DNA from: DATARH01 sp046724035
GTDB taxonomy: Bacteria > Pseudomonadota > Alphaproteobacteria > ATCC43930 > CGMCC-115725
Direction: 5' to 3'
NCBI GenBank assembly: GCA_046724035.1
Contig: JBKOVT010000317.1
Coordinates: 1-10,290, forward strand
DNA length: 10,290 nucleotides
Shown here: one piece after another, positions 1-5,979 of the stretch
Layout: every line of letters begins with the position of its first letter
Numbering within the stretch: position 1 is the first letter of the stretch
Notes under the pieces: generated by a model
Seen by the model: the letters and a program-made list of their open reading frames with translations, nothing else
The model's database searches: none
What the model was told of the DNA's origin: nothing
Made by a program: the position numbers and the translations under genes

Positions 1-489
1 ATAAGAGACAGGCCCGAAGCGGCGCGCCCTGCCGCTGCGGATATGCCGCGTCCGAGCGAGGCGCCCCGCCGTGCGCCCGAGCCGGCCGCCGCTCCGCCAG
101 CTTCGGTTGCCGCGCTGCGCCGCAGCGAAACCGATGTGCGCACGCTGATCGTCGGCCGCGAGATCTCGCTCTCGGGCGAGATCAATTCGTGCAACAAGCT
201 CGTCGTTGAGGGCAGCGTCGAGGCCAATCTGCAGAATTGTCGCGATGTCGACATTTCCGAGACGGGGCTGTTCAAGGGTTCGGCCTCGATCGACGAGGCC
301 GAGGTGCGCGGCCGCTTCGAAGGCAATCTGACCGTGCGCAAGCGGCTCTTGATCCGCTCGACCGGCAAGGTCACTGGCACGATCCGCTACGGTCAGATCG
401 AGATCGAATGCGGCGGCCAGATCTCGGGCGACATTCAGGCCCAGCCGCACGACGAGCTCAAACCCGCCGCCGCGCCGGCCGCCGACTAG
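1..489 (+). CDS. Bactofilin (polymer-forming cytoskeletal protein), 5' end probably outside the window
   Basis: Bactofilins form nucleotide-independent filaments on the inner face of the membrane and act as scaffolds for peptidoglycan-modifying enzymes and polar structures. Counting from the ATG at 43, an Ala/Pro/Arg-rich, probably disordered tail (about residues 1-30) is followed by a bactofilin domain (about 34-132). That domain is a run of short beta-helix rungs with repeated G-x-I/V patterns (LSGEI, VEGSVEANL, FKGSASI, GRFEGNLTV, VTGTIRYG, ISGDIQ). A short Ala/Pro tail follows. The frame is open to base 1 and the upstream codons have the same Pro/Ala/Arg character (RPEAARPAAAD). The ATG at 43 has no convincing ribosome binding site, so the true start is probably upstream of the window; ATG 43 (148 aa) is the fallback. 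The 3' end overlaps the 3' end of nth on the opposite strand by 32 bases. Family assignment is firm; the specific role cannot be told. Confidence 0.85.
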   Translation: MRDRPEAARPAAADMPRPSEAPRRAPEPAAAPPASVAALRRSETDVRTLIVGREISLSGEINSCNKLVVEGSVEANLQNCRDVDISETGLFKGSASIDEAEVRGRFEGNLTVRKRLLIRSTGKVTGTIRYGQIEIECGGQISGDIQAQPHDELKPAAAPAAD

Positions 490-1276
490 CGGACGACCGA
501 CCAAGCCGCGGTTCCGTGAGCGGCGCCGGGGTGACAGCCTCGGCGCGCGCCGCGATCAATTCGCTGGGCGCGGTCTTCGCGCCATAACGGCAGAGATCGG
601 CAACGGCGCAAACCGGGCAATCCGGTTTGCGCGCCTTGCAGACATAGCGCCCCTGCAGAATCAGCCAGTGATGCGCGCCGAGCTTGTACTCGGCCGGCGT
701 CACCTTTTCGAGCCCAGCCTCGACCTCGAGCGGCGTTTTTCCCGGCGCGATGCCGGTGCGATTGGCAACCCGGAAAATATGCGTGTCGACCGCGATGGTC
801 GGCTCGCCGAACGCGACGTTCAGCACGACATTGGCGGTTTTGCGGCCGACCCCGGGGAGCGTTTCGAGCGCCTCGCGATCGCGGGGCACCCGGCCGCCAT
901 GCTGCTCGATGAGCATTCGCGACAGCGCGACGACGTTGCGCGCCTTGGTGCGGAAGAGCCCGATCGTGCGGATCATTTCCGTGAGCCGCTCTTCGCCGAG
1001 CGCGAGCATCTTCTGTGGCGTGTCGGCGAGCGCGAACAAGGCGGGGGTGGCTTTGTTGACCCCAACATCGGTCGCCTGCGCCGACAGCACGACCGCGACC
1101 AGCAGGGTGAACGGGTTGATGAATTCGAGCTCGGTCTTGGGGATCGGGCGGCTCGCCGCGAGCCGGCGATAGAATTCGGCGGCCTCGGCCTTCGAGAAAG
1201 ACCGGCGTCTCGCGGAAAGCGGGCGTTTCGCGGAGGGCGAGCGTTTTGCGGAGAGGCGTTTCGGAGCGGCGGGCAT
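458..1276 (-). CDS. nth: Endonuclease III (DNA glycosylase/AP lyase)
   Basis: Bifunctional base-excision repair enzyme that removes oxidised pyrimidines and nicks the abasic site by beta-elimination. All hallmarks are visible in the 272 aa product: the helix-hairpin-helix LPGVGRKTA (140-148) with the catalytic Lys146 (equivalent to E. coli K120), the catalytic Asp164 in VDTHIFRV (E. coli D138), and a [4Fe-4S] cluster loop C-x6-C-x2-C-x5-C at Cys213, 220, 223 and 229. The protein is longer than E. coli Nth (211 aa) because of a basic N-terminal tail of about 30 residues (KR/AR repeats) and a basic C-terminal tail of about 35 residues. The C-terminal tail is encoded partly over the bactofilin 3' end. 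The ATG at 1276 has no Shine-Dalgarno sequence but sits 7 bases after a good -10 hexamer, which fits a leaderless transcript. Neighbouring DUF2244 is divergent. Identification is secure. Confidence 0.97.
   Translation of the reverse strand: MPAAPKRLSAKRSPSAKRPLSARRRSFSKAEAAEFYRRLAASRPIPKTELEFINPFTLLVAVVLSAQATDVGVNKATPALFALADTPQKMLALGEERLTEMIRTIGLFRTKARNVVALSRMLIEQHGGRVPRDREALETLPGVGRKTANVVLNVAFGEPTIAVDTHIFRVANRTGIAPGKTPLEVEAGLEKVTPAEYKLGAHHWLILQGRYVCKARKPDCPVCAVADLCRYGAKTAPSELIAARAEAVTPAPLTEPRLGRSSASRRPARRRV
1207..1260 (-). repeat. Three imperfect 18-bp tandem repeats inside the nth N-terminal tail
   Basis: Three consecutive 18-base units at 1207-1224, 1225-1242 and 1243-1260 on the + strand share the pattern gtytcgcgga..gcg.. 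with a few substitutions. On the coding strand they encode the Lys/Arg/Ser-rich repeats LSAKRS / PSAKRP / LSARRR ahead of the conserved glycosylase fold. The unit is a multiple of 3, so copy-number change would keep the frame. Confidence 0.75.
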
Positions 1277-1283
1277 ACGCGCG

Positions 1284-1312
1284 AGTTTAGAAGCGGCTGC
1301 CGCTCTTCACAA
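1284..1312 (-). promoter_or_regulatory. Putative sigma70-type promoter of nth (leaderless)
   Basis: On the minus strand, a -35-like TTGTGA (1312-1307) and a -10-like TAAACT (1289-1284) are separated by exactly 17 bases, each matching 4 of 6 consensus positions. The -10 ends 7 bases before the nth ATG, so transcription would begin at or next to the A of the start codon. No purine-rich ribosome binding site is present. Prediction by eye only. Confidence 0.45.
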
Positions 1313-1347
1313 ACAGGTCAGCGGCTTTCCGCGTACGCTCGCAGCGC

Positions 1348-1353
1348 TTATCT
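1348..1353 (+). promoter_or_regulatory. Putative -10 element of the DUF2244 gene (leaderless)
   Basis: TTATCT lies 7 bases before the ATG at 1361, the spacing expected for a transcript starting at the start codon. No Shine-Dalgarno sequence is seen, only cgcggg directly before the ATG. The hexamer 17 bases upstream (1325-1330, CTTTCC) is a poor -35, so this is weaker than the nth promoter on the other strand. Confidence 0.25.
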
Positions 1354-1360
1354 TCGCGGG

Positions 1361-1870
1361 ATGAGCCCGGACGTTGCGTTATCCAAGCCCGTGTTCTTCG
1401 AGCGGGTGTTGTGGCCGCATCGCAGTCTGCCGCCGCGCGGATTTCGCCTGCTGATGCTCGGGCTCGGCGTGCTCAGCCTCCTTGTCGGCATTATTTTTGT
1501 CGCGGCCGGCGCTTGGCCGGTCTGCGGCTTTTTCGGGCTCGACATCGCGCTGCTCTACCTTGCTTTCCGCCTCAGCTACCGCAGCGCGCGGCAGCGCGAG
1601 ACGTTGCGCCTCGCCGACGACCGGTTCACGGTCGAGCGCGTCGACATCTATGGCGCGCGCCGTTTGTGGCATTTTCAGCCGTTCTGGCTGCGGGTCGTGC
1701 TCGAAGAGCGGCGCGACGAATCGAACCGGCTGCTCCTCGCATCGCACGGCAAGAGCATCGTTATCGGCGATTTTCTCGCGCCGCCGGTACGGCGCGATCT
1801 CGCGGCGACATTGCGCGACGTGTTGAGCCGCTGGCGCGCCGCGCTCAACCCGGCGAACGCATCGAATTGA
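1361..1870 (+). CDS. DUF2244 family integral membrane protein
   Basis: A 169 aa protein of the DUF2244 family, common in alphaproteobacteria and of unknown function. Two hydrophobic helices lie close together (about residues 29-50 and 52-70), joined by a tight AWPVCGFFGLD turn. A cytosolic-type alpha/beta C-terminal part follows, with the family-like elements FQPFWLRV (105-112), HGKSIVIGDFLAP (129-141) and a terminal amphipathic helix. The reading frame is open far upstream (to about 668) only because it lies antisense to nth. The ATG at 1361 is chosen because it opens the recognisable protein just after the intergenic gap. The gene is divergent from nth (84-base gap), an arrangement I recall from other alphaproteobacteria. 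It converges with the VOC gene, with only 9 bases between stop codons and no visible terminator. Family call fairly sure, function unknown. Confidence 0.88.
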   Translation: MSPDVALSKPVFFERVLWPHRSLPPRGFRLLMLGLGVLSLLVGIIFVAAGAWPVCGFFGLDIALLYLAFRLSYRSARQRETLRLADDRFTVERVDIYGARRLWHFQPFWLRVVLEERRDESNRLLLASHGKSIVIGDFLAPPVRRDLAATLRDVLSRWRAALNPANASN

Positions 1871-1879
1871 AGCTGGAGC

Positions 1880-2254
1880 TCACGGGTTCACCTGCTGGCC
1901 GAAGGTGATGCGGTTGCCATCGGGGTCGTGCACCGACATCTCACGCATGCCGTAAGAAAAATCGGTCGGAGGCACCTCGATCGGGCAGCCAAGATCCTGC
2001 AATTCGCTGTGCAGCCGATCGATGTCGGTGACAAACACATAAATGCTCGAACGGCCACCGCCTTCGGGAGCCTCGCTCGCCGGCATCAGATGGATCGAGA
2101 CGGCGTCGCGCTCGACAATGGCATATGACGGCGGATCGCCGAGGCGAAAATGCTCGCGAAACCCCAGCCGGCCGAGGAAGAAGCCGAGGCTAACGCCGAC
2201 ATCGCGGACCGCGAACACCGCGGCGAAGGCGTTGAGCGCGACAGGCGGCGCCAT
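1880..2254 (-). CDS. Small VOC-superfamily (glyoxalase/bleomycin-resistance-like) protein
   Basis: A 124 aa single-domain protein with two beta-alpha-beta-beta-beta modules typical of the vicinal oxygen chelate fold. Module one is AAVFAVRDVGVSLGFFLGRLGF (about 11-32) leading to the strand SIHLMP with a possible metal ligand His55. Module two is YVFVTDIDRLHSEL (72-85) leading to YGMREMSVHDPDGNRITF (101-118), with Glu105 as the candidate second ligand and the classic DPDGN turn. The reading frame extends upstream into dapB, but the ATG at 2254 is chosen because the fold begins there and dapB ends with TAG just 2 bases earlier. This implies co-transcription and probably translational coupling with dapB. 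Substrate cannot be inferred: family members include glyoxalases, dioxygenases and drug-binding proteins. It converges with the DUF2244 gene. Confidence 0.88.
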   Translation of the reverse strand: MAPPVALNAFAAVFAVRDVGVSLGFFLGRLGFREHFRLGDPPSYAIVERDAVSIHLMPASEAPEGGGRSSIYVFVTDIDRLHSELQDLGCPIEVPPTDFSYGMREMSVHDPDGNRITFGQQVNP

Positions 2255-2256
2255 TC

Positions 2257-3063
2257 CTAAAGCCCGAGCACTTCCTTCATGCCGTAGAGGCCGGGCGGGC
2301 GGGTGACGAGCCAGCATGCCGCGCGCACGGCGCCTTTGGCATAGATCGCGCGGTTTGTCGCCCGGTGCGTCAGCTCCAGGCTCTCCCCGAGCCCGGCGAA
2401 AACCACATGATGTTCGCCGATATTGTCGCCGCCGCGCAACGCGGCGAACCCGATCGCGCCGGCCTTGCGCGGCCCGGTAATGCCGTCGCGCCCGCGCTGT
2501 GCGACTTCGTCGAAAACGACTCCACGCGCCGCCGCTGCGGCACGGCCAAGCGCGAGCGCCGTCCCGGACGGCGCATCGACCTTGCCCCGGTGATGCATCT
2601 CGACGATCTCGATATCCCATTCCGGCCCGAGGCGCGCCGCGACCTGCTCGACCAGCCCAAGCAACAGATTGATGCCGAGACTGGTATTGGCGGCCCAGAC
2701 GACCGGCACGCGCGCGGCGGCATGGCGGATCGCCGCCTCCTGCTCGCCGGACAAGCCGGTGGTGCCGATAACGATCGGGCGGCCGAGCTCGGCTGCGAGC
2801 GCCGCGTGCGCTGCCGTCGCTTCCGGGGTCGTGAAATCAATCGCGACATCGCTGTCGCGCAGCACTTGCCGCACATCGTCCGTGGCGGCGATCCCGGCCC
2901 GACCGACCCCCGCCAACTCACCGAGATCCTGGCCGACAGCGGCGCTTCCGGGCTTGGCGGCGCCACCCGCCAATTGACAGCCCTCGCTCGCCGCGATGTC
3001 GGCGATCAGCATGCGGCCCATGCGGCCGCCGCACCCGATCACCCCGATTCTGGTCCCGGCCAT
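2257..3063 (-). CDS. dapB: 4-hydroxy-tetrahydrodipicolinate reductase
   Basis: Reduces 4-hydroxy-tetrahydrodipicolinate with NAD(P)H in the diaminopimelate/lysine pathway, feeding both peptidoglycan cross-linking and protein synthesis; cytosolic homotetramer in the family. The 268 aa product has the N-terminal Rossmann motif VIGCGGRMGR (8-17), the cofactor-contact GTTG (100-103) and the signature EMHHRGKVDAPSGTA (155-169). In that signature His157 and Lys161 match the catalytic His159 and Lys163 of E. coli DapB. The ending GLYGMKEVLGL is typical. The ATG at 3063 is preceded by a clear Shine-Dalgarno GGAGG (complement of 3070-3074) with 6-base spacing, which fixes the start. Length matches the family. 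The gene is divergent from murJ and first in a two-gene operon with the VOC gene; its leader contains an unusual terminator-like hairpin. Confidence 0.97.
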   Translation of the reverse strand: MAGTRIGVIGCGGRMGRMLIADIAASEGCQLAGGAAKPGSAAVGQDLGELAGVGRAGIAATDDVRQVLRDSDVAIDFTTPEATAAHAALAAELGRPIVIGTTGLSGEQEAAIRHAAARVPVVWAANTSLGINLLLGLVEQVAARLGPEWDIEIVEMHHRGKVDAPSGTALALGRAAAAARGVVFDEVAQRGRDGITGPRKAGAIGFAALRGGDNIGEHHVVFAGLGESLELTHRATNRAIYAKGAVRAACWLVTRPPGLYGMKEVLGL

Positions 3064-3069
3064 GGCATG

Positions 3070-3074
3070 CCTCC
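3070..3074 (-). promoter_or_regulatory. Strong ribosome binding site of dapB
   Basis: GGAGG on the minus strand, 6 bases before the dapB ATG. It is a clean Shine-Dalgarno sequence and contrasts with the lack of one at nth and the DUF2244 gene. It means that the dapB transcript has a real leader. Confidence 0.8.
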
Positions 3075-3090
3075 GTCAGCGCCGCGGACA

Positions 3091-3140
3091 GCGTTGCCGC
3101 GCCTGGGCAAAAACACAAGCAGCGGCGTTTGCGGCAACGC
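3091..3140. repeat. 10-bp inverted repeat overlapping the dapB leader hairpin
   Basis: gcgttgccgc at 3091-3100 is the exact reverse complement of gcggcaacgc at 3131-3140. The second copy covers the loop and part of one arm of the 11-bp hairpin at 3119-3146, so in RNA the two pairings cannot form together. It could be a conformational switch or a coincidence of GC-rich sequence. Confidence 0.4.
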
Positions 3141-3146
3141 CGCTGC
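3109..3146 (-). terminator. Terminator-like hairpin plus T-tract in the dapB leader
   Basis: A perfect 11-bp inverted repeat (arms 3119-3129 and 3136-3146, sequence gcagcggcgtt / aacgccgctgc) encloses a 6-base loop. Read on the minus strand, towards dapB, it is followed directly by TTGTGTTTTTG (3118-3108), giving the shape of an intrinsic terminator. Read towards murJ there is no T-tract. It ends 45 bases before the dapB start codon. No minus-strand gene lies upstream until cckA about 5 kb away, so an ordinary end-of-gene role is unlikely. Attenuation, mRNA stability, or an operator palindrome are alternatives. The structure is directly visible; the function is inferred. Confidence 0.5.
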
Positions 3147-3194
3147 CCCGCCGCCATTTCCCCGCGCGGGAATTTCCTCTACACCGGCAGCCTA

Positions 3195-4766
3195 ATGGCT
3201 CTGCTCCGCTCGGTCGCGACGGTCGGCTCTTACACGCTGGTGAGCCGGGTGTTCGGCTTTATCCGCGATATCCTGACCGCGGCGATCCTCGGCGCCGGGC
3301 CGGTGGCGGATGCTTTTTTTGTGGCGCAGCGCCTCCCCAATCTGTTCCGCAGCCTGTTCGCCGAGGGGGCGTTCAACGCCGCCTTTGTGCCGCTCGCCTC
3401 GGGGACGCTCGCGGAGGGCGGCAAGCCGGCGGTGCGCGTCTTCGCCGAAGAAGCCTTCGCGGTATTGTTTACGGTGCTGCTCGTCTTTGTGCTGCTCGGC
3501 GAGATTTTCATGCCGTGGCTGATGACGGTCATCGCGCCCGGCTTTAATGCCGAGCCCGGCAAGTTCGACCTCGTCGTCACGCTGACCCGCATCACCTTCC
3601 CCTATCTCCTCTTCATCTCGCTGACGGCATTGCAGGGGGGCCTGTTGAACGCGGTCGACCGCTTCGCCGCGCCGGCCGCGACGCCGATCCTGTTGAATTT
3701 GTTTCTGATCGCCGGCCTTTGGCTGATGGCGCATTTCCAGTGGCATGACGGCGAGGTGCTGGCCTGGGCGTTGTCGGCGGCCGGGCTGGCGCAATTCCTG
3801 TGGCTCATGGCGTCTTGCGCGCGTGCCGGGGTCGGGCTGCGATTGCGCCTGCCGCGGTTGACCCCGCGCGTCAAACAGACCTTGCGCGTCATGGGTCCCG
3901 GGGTGCTCGGGGCCGGCGTCACGCAGCTCAATTTGGTGATCTCGACGGCGCTCGCTTCGCTGTTGCCCGGCGGGTCGGTGTCGTACCTTTATTACGCCGA
4001 CCGGCTCAACCAATTGCCGCTCGGCGTTGTCGGGATCGCCGTCGCGACCGCGATCCTGCCGCCCTTGTCGCGGCAGGTGAGGACCGGCGATCTCGCCGGC
4101 GCGGCCGTGACGCAAAACCGCGGCGTCGAATTGGCCCTGCTATTGACCTTGCCGGCCGCGGCAGCGTTTGTCGTGTTGGCGCAGCCGATCATGACGGTCC
4201 TGTTCCAGCGCGGCGCCTTCGGGCCCACCGAGGCCGATGCGACCGCGGCGGCGCTCGCCGCCTATGCGATCGGGCTCCCCGCTTTTGTGCTGGTCAAAGT
4301 CTTGGCGCCGGGCTTTTTCGCGCACCACGACACGGCAACGCCGGTCAAGGTCGCGATCGCGGCGATGGCGACCAATCTGATCCTGACCTTGGTGCTGATG
4401 CAGTTCTGGGCGCATGTCGGGATCGCACTCGCCTTGTCGGCGGCCGGCTGGCTGCAAGCCGTGACGCTGTTCGTGCTGCTGGAGCGGCGCGGCCATTTCC
4501 GGCTCGACCGGCGATCACGCAGCAAATTGCCGCGCATCGCCGCCGCCGCGCTGATCATGGGAGTGGCGGTACTAGGCTTGCGGCTGCTGCTTGCCCCGGC
4601 CTTGGCGGGCCCGCTCATGTTGCGGCTCGGCGCATTGTCGGCGCTGGTGGCGGCCGGGTTTATCGCGTTCGGTGCGCTGGCATTCGGGCTGGGCGTCACC
4701 GGCTGGCGCGAGCTCCGCGGCCAGCTCGTGCGCTCGCGTTCGCGATCTCCGGGGCAACCGGCTTGA
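3195..4766 (+). CDS. murJ: Lipid II flippase MurJ (MviN family)
   Basis: Moves the peptidoglycan precursor lipid II across the inner membrane. It is a 523 aa polytopic MOP-superfamily protein, about 14 hydrophobic segments by eye, close to the 511 aa E. coli protein. Functionally important charged residues fall at the same positions as in E. coli: Arg18 and Arg24 (SRVFGFIRD), Asp39 (VADAFF), Arg52 and Glu57 (NLFRSLFAEGAF) and Arg270 (YYADRL). The frame can be read upstream to a TTG at 3129, but those extra 22 codons overlap the leader hairpin and give an untypical N-terminus. The ATG at 3195 yields the canonical beginning MALLRSVATVGSYTLVSRV. No strong Shine-Dalgarno sequence precedes it. The gene is divergent from dapB and 51 bases upstream of trpS on the same strand, probably co-transcribed. 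Identification is secure. Confidence 0.97.
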   Translation: MALLRSVATVGSYTLVSRVFGFIRDILTAAILGAGPVADAFFVAQRLPNLFRSLFAEGAFNAAFVPLASGTLAEGGKPAVRVFAEEAFAVLFTVLLVFVLLGEIFMPWLMTVIAPGFNAEPGKFDLVVTLTRITFPYLLFISLTALQGGLLNAVDRFAAPAATPILLNLFLIAGLWLMAHFQWHDGEVLAWALSAAGLAQFLWLMASCARAGVGLRLRLPRLTPRVKQTLRVMGPGVLGAGVTQLNLVISTALASLLPGGSVSYLYYADRLNQLPLGVVGIAVATAILPPLSRQVRTGDLAGAAVTQNRGVELALLLTLPAAAAFVVLAQPIMTVLFQRGAFGPTEADATAAALAAYAIGLPAFVLVKVLAPGFFAHHDTATPVKVAIAAMATNLILTLVLMQFWAHVGIALALSAAGWLQAVTLFVLLERRGHFRLDRRSRSKLPRIAAAALIMGVAVLGLRLLLAPALAGPLMLRLGALSALVAAGFIAFGALAFGLGVTGWRELRGQLVRSRSRSPGQPA

Positions 4767-4817
4767 CCCCGGTCCCGCCGGGACGCTAACAGCCCCCCAT
4801 CGCCTAGCTGAGGCCCT

Positions 4818-5816
4818 ATGAACCGAATTTTTTCCGGCATCCAGCCGACCGGCAATCTGCATCTCGGCAATTATCTCGGCGCGATCCGCAACTGGGTCGC
4901 GCTGCAGCACGATTACGACTGTATCTTCTGCATCGTCGACCTGCACGCGCTGACCCAGCCGCAAAATCCCGATGAGCTGCGCCAGGCGACGCGCGAGGTG
5001 ACGGCGGCCTATATCGCCGCCGGCATCGACCCCGAGCGCTGCATCATCTTCAACCAGAGCACGATCAGCGCGCATGCCGAGCTGGCCTGGCTGCTGGGCT
5101 GTCTGACGCCGCTCGGCTGGCTCAACCGGATGACGCAGTTCAAGGAGAAAGCCGGGAAGCAGCGTGAGAATGCCGGGCTCGGCCTTTACGCCTACCCCGT
5201 GCTGATGGCCGCCGACATTTTGCTCTACAAGGCGACGCATGTGCCGGTCGGCGAAGACCAGAAGCAACACGTCGAGCTGGCGCGCGACATCGCCGGCGCG
5301 TTCAACCGGCGCTACGAGCGCGATTTCTTTCCGTTGCCCGAGCCGCAGATCTTTGGCGAGGCGACGCGGGTCATGAGCCTGCGCGACGGCACCAAGAAGA
5401 TGTCGAAATCCGACACCTCGGATTATTCGCGCATCAACATGACTGACGACGCCGAGACGGTCGCGCTAAAGATCCGCCGCGCCAAGACCGATCCCGAGCC
5501 ATTGCCGCACACGCTGGATGCGCTCGAAAAGCGGCCGGAAGCGGATAACCTCGTCAGCATCTATGCCGCACTCTCCGATATGAGCCGCGAAGCCGCGCTG
5601 GCGCGGTTCGCCGGCGCCAACTTTTCGACCTTCAAGGAGGCCCTGTCGGGGCTCTCGGTCGATGTGCTCGGCCGGATCGGCGGCGAAATGCGTCGCCTCC
5701 TCGACGAACCCGGCCACATCGACCGGATTCTTCGGCATGGGTCGGAGCGCGCCGCCGAAATCGCGATGCCCATCCTGCGCGAGGTGCAGGACATCACCGG
5801 CCTGCTGCGCCCCTAA
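4818..5816 (+). CDS. trpS: Tryptophanyl-tRNA synthetase
   Basis: Charges tRNA-Trp with tryptophan, using ATP, in the cytosol; a class Ic dimeric synthetase in the family. The 332 aa product is normal length. It shows the N-terminal signature SGIQPTGNLHLGNYLGA with the HIGH-equivalent HLGN at 15-18, the substrate-pocket segment YPVLMAADILLY (126-137), GEDQKQH (145-151), and the ATP-binding loop KMSKS at 194-198. A GAGG ribosome binding site lies 4 bases before the ATG at 4818. It follows murJ after 51 bases without an obvious terminator and is probably in the same transcript. The murJ-trpS order recurs in rhizobial genomes as far as I recall. A small hairpin with six Ts lies about 50 bases after the stop codon. 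Confidence 0.98.
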   Translation: MNRIFSGIQPTGNLHLGNYLGAIRNWVALQHDYDCIFCIVDLHALTQPQNPDELRQATREVTAAYIAAGIDPERCIIFNQSTISAHAELAWLLGCLTPLGWLNRMTQFKEKAGKQRENAGLGLYAYPVLMAADILLYKATHVPVGEDQKQHVELARDIAGAFNRRYERDFFPLPEPQIFGEATRVMSLRDGTKKMSKSDTSDYSRINMTDDAETVALKIRRAKTDPEPLPHTLDALEKRPEADNLVSIYAALSDMSREAALARFAGANFSTFKEALSGLSVDVLGRIGGEMRRLLDEPGHIDRILRHGSERAAEIAMPILREVQDITGLLRP

Positions 5817-5979
5817 GCCTCCGAGAAGGCGATCCCCTACGGAAAGATGGTGGCAGCCGGGGGATTGCCGCTTTGCGGCCGTTTTTTCGGGTGTAAGCTG
5901 TTGCAGGCCGCGCTGTCTCGGCTAAACCGGGACGGCGCGGGTGCGATTCCGCGAACCGAACCGGCGGCCGCCTTCCGAC
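5817..5979 (+). promoter_or_regulatory. Intergenic region trpS to TSUP gene, likely promoter region
   Basis: A 163-base gap holding the trpS terminator-like hairpin. A weak -10-like TAAGCT (5894-5899) follows a TTGCGG (5873-5878) at 15-base spacing, shorter than ideal. No Shine-Dalgarno sequence precedes the ATG at 5980. A promoter for the TSUP/Alph_Pro_TM/USP cluster is expected here, but I cannot place it with confidence. Confidence 0.25.
5867..5887 (+). terminator. Short intrinsic-terminator-like hairpin after trpS
   Basis: GCCGC-TTT-GCGGC (5867-5879) forms a 5-bp GC stem with a 3-base loop, followed by CG and TTTTTT (5882-5887), about 50 bases after the trpS stop codon. The stem is short, so efficiency may be modest, but position and T-run fit the end of the murJ-trpS transcript. 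Confidence 0.5.

Noticed and set aside
668..1360. Upstream extension of the DUF2244 frame across nth
   Set aside because: The extension is antisense to a perfect endonuclease III and has biased composition. The recognisable protein begins at the ATG at 1361.
2918..3157. Minus-strand frame through the dapB leader with clustered Cys codons (CLCFC), considered as a leader peptide
   Set aside because: It does not stop before dapB but runs about 145 bases into it out of frame, and it lacks a ribosome binding site, so it does not look like an attenuator peptide.
3158..3172. Small inverted repeat TTCCC-N5-GGGAA before murJ
   Set aside because: Only 5 bp of stem in very GC-rich DNA. It could be an operator half-site pair, but chance is as likely.
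3129..3194. TTG start adding 22 residues to MurJ
   Set aside because: The extension overlaps the leader hairpin and is not MurJ-like, while the ATG at 3195 gives the canonical N-terminus with residue numbers equal to E. coli MurJ.
3192..4115. Long open frame antisense to murJ (about 307 codons)
   Set aside because: Its product is a Gln/Arg/His-rich low-complexity sequence with no fold, as expected for the reverse frame of a GC-rich gene. murJ is unmistakable on the other strand.
3800..4789. Plus-strand open frame overlapping the second half of murJ
   Set aside because: Arg/Ala/Gly-rich shadow of murJ in another frame, with no recognisable domain.
4767..4817. GTCCC-GCC-GGGAC hairpin between murJ and trpS, considered as a terminator
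   Set aside because: The stem is short and no T-tract follows. The two genes are more likely co-transcribed.
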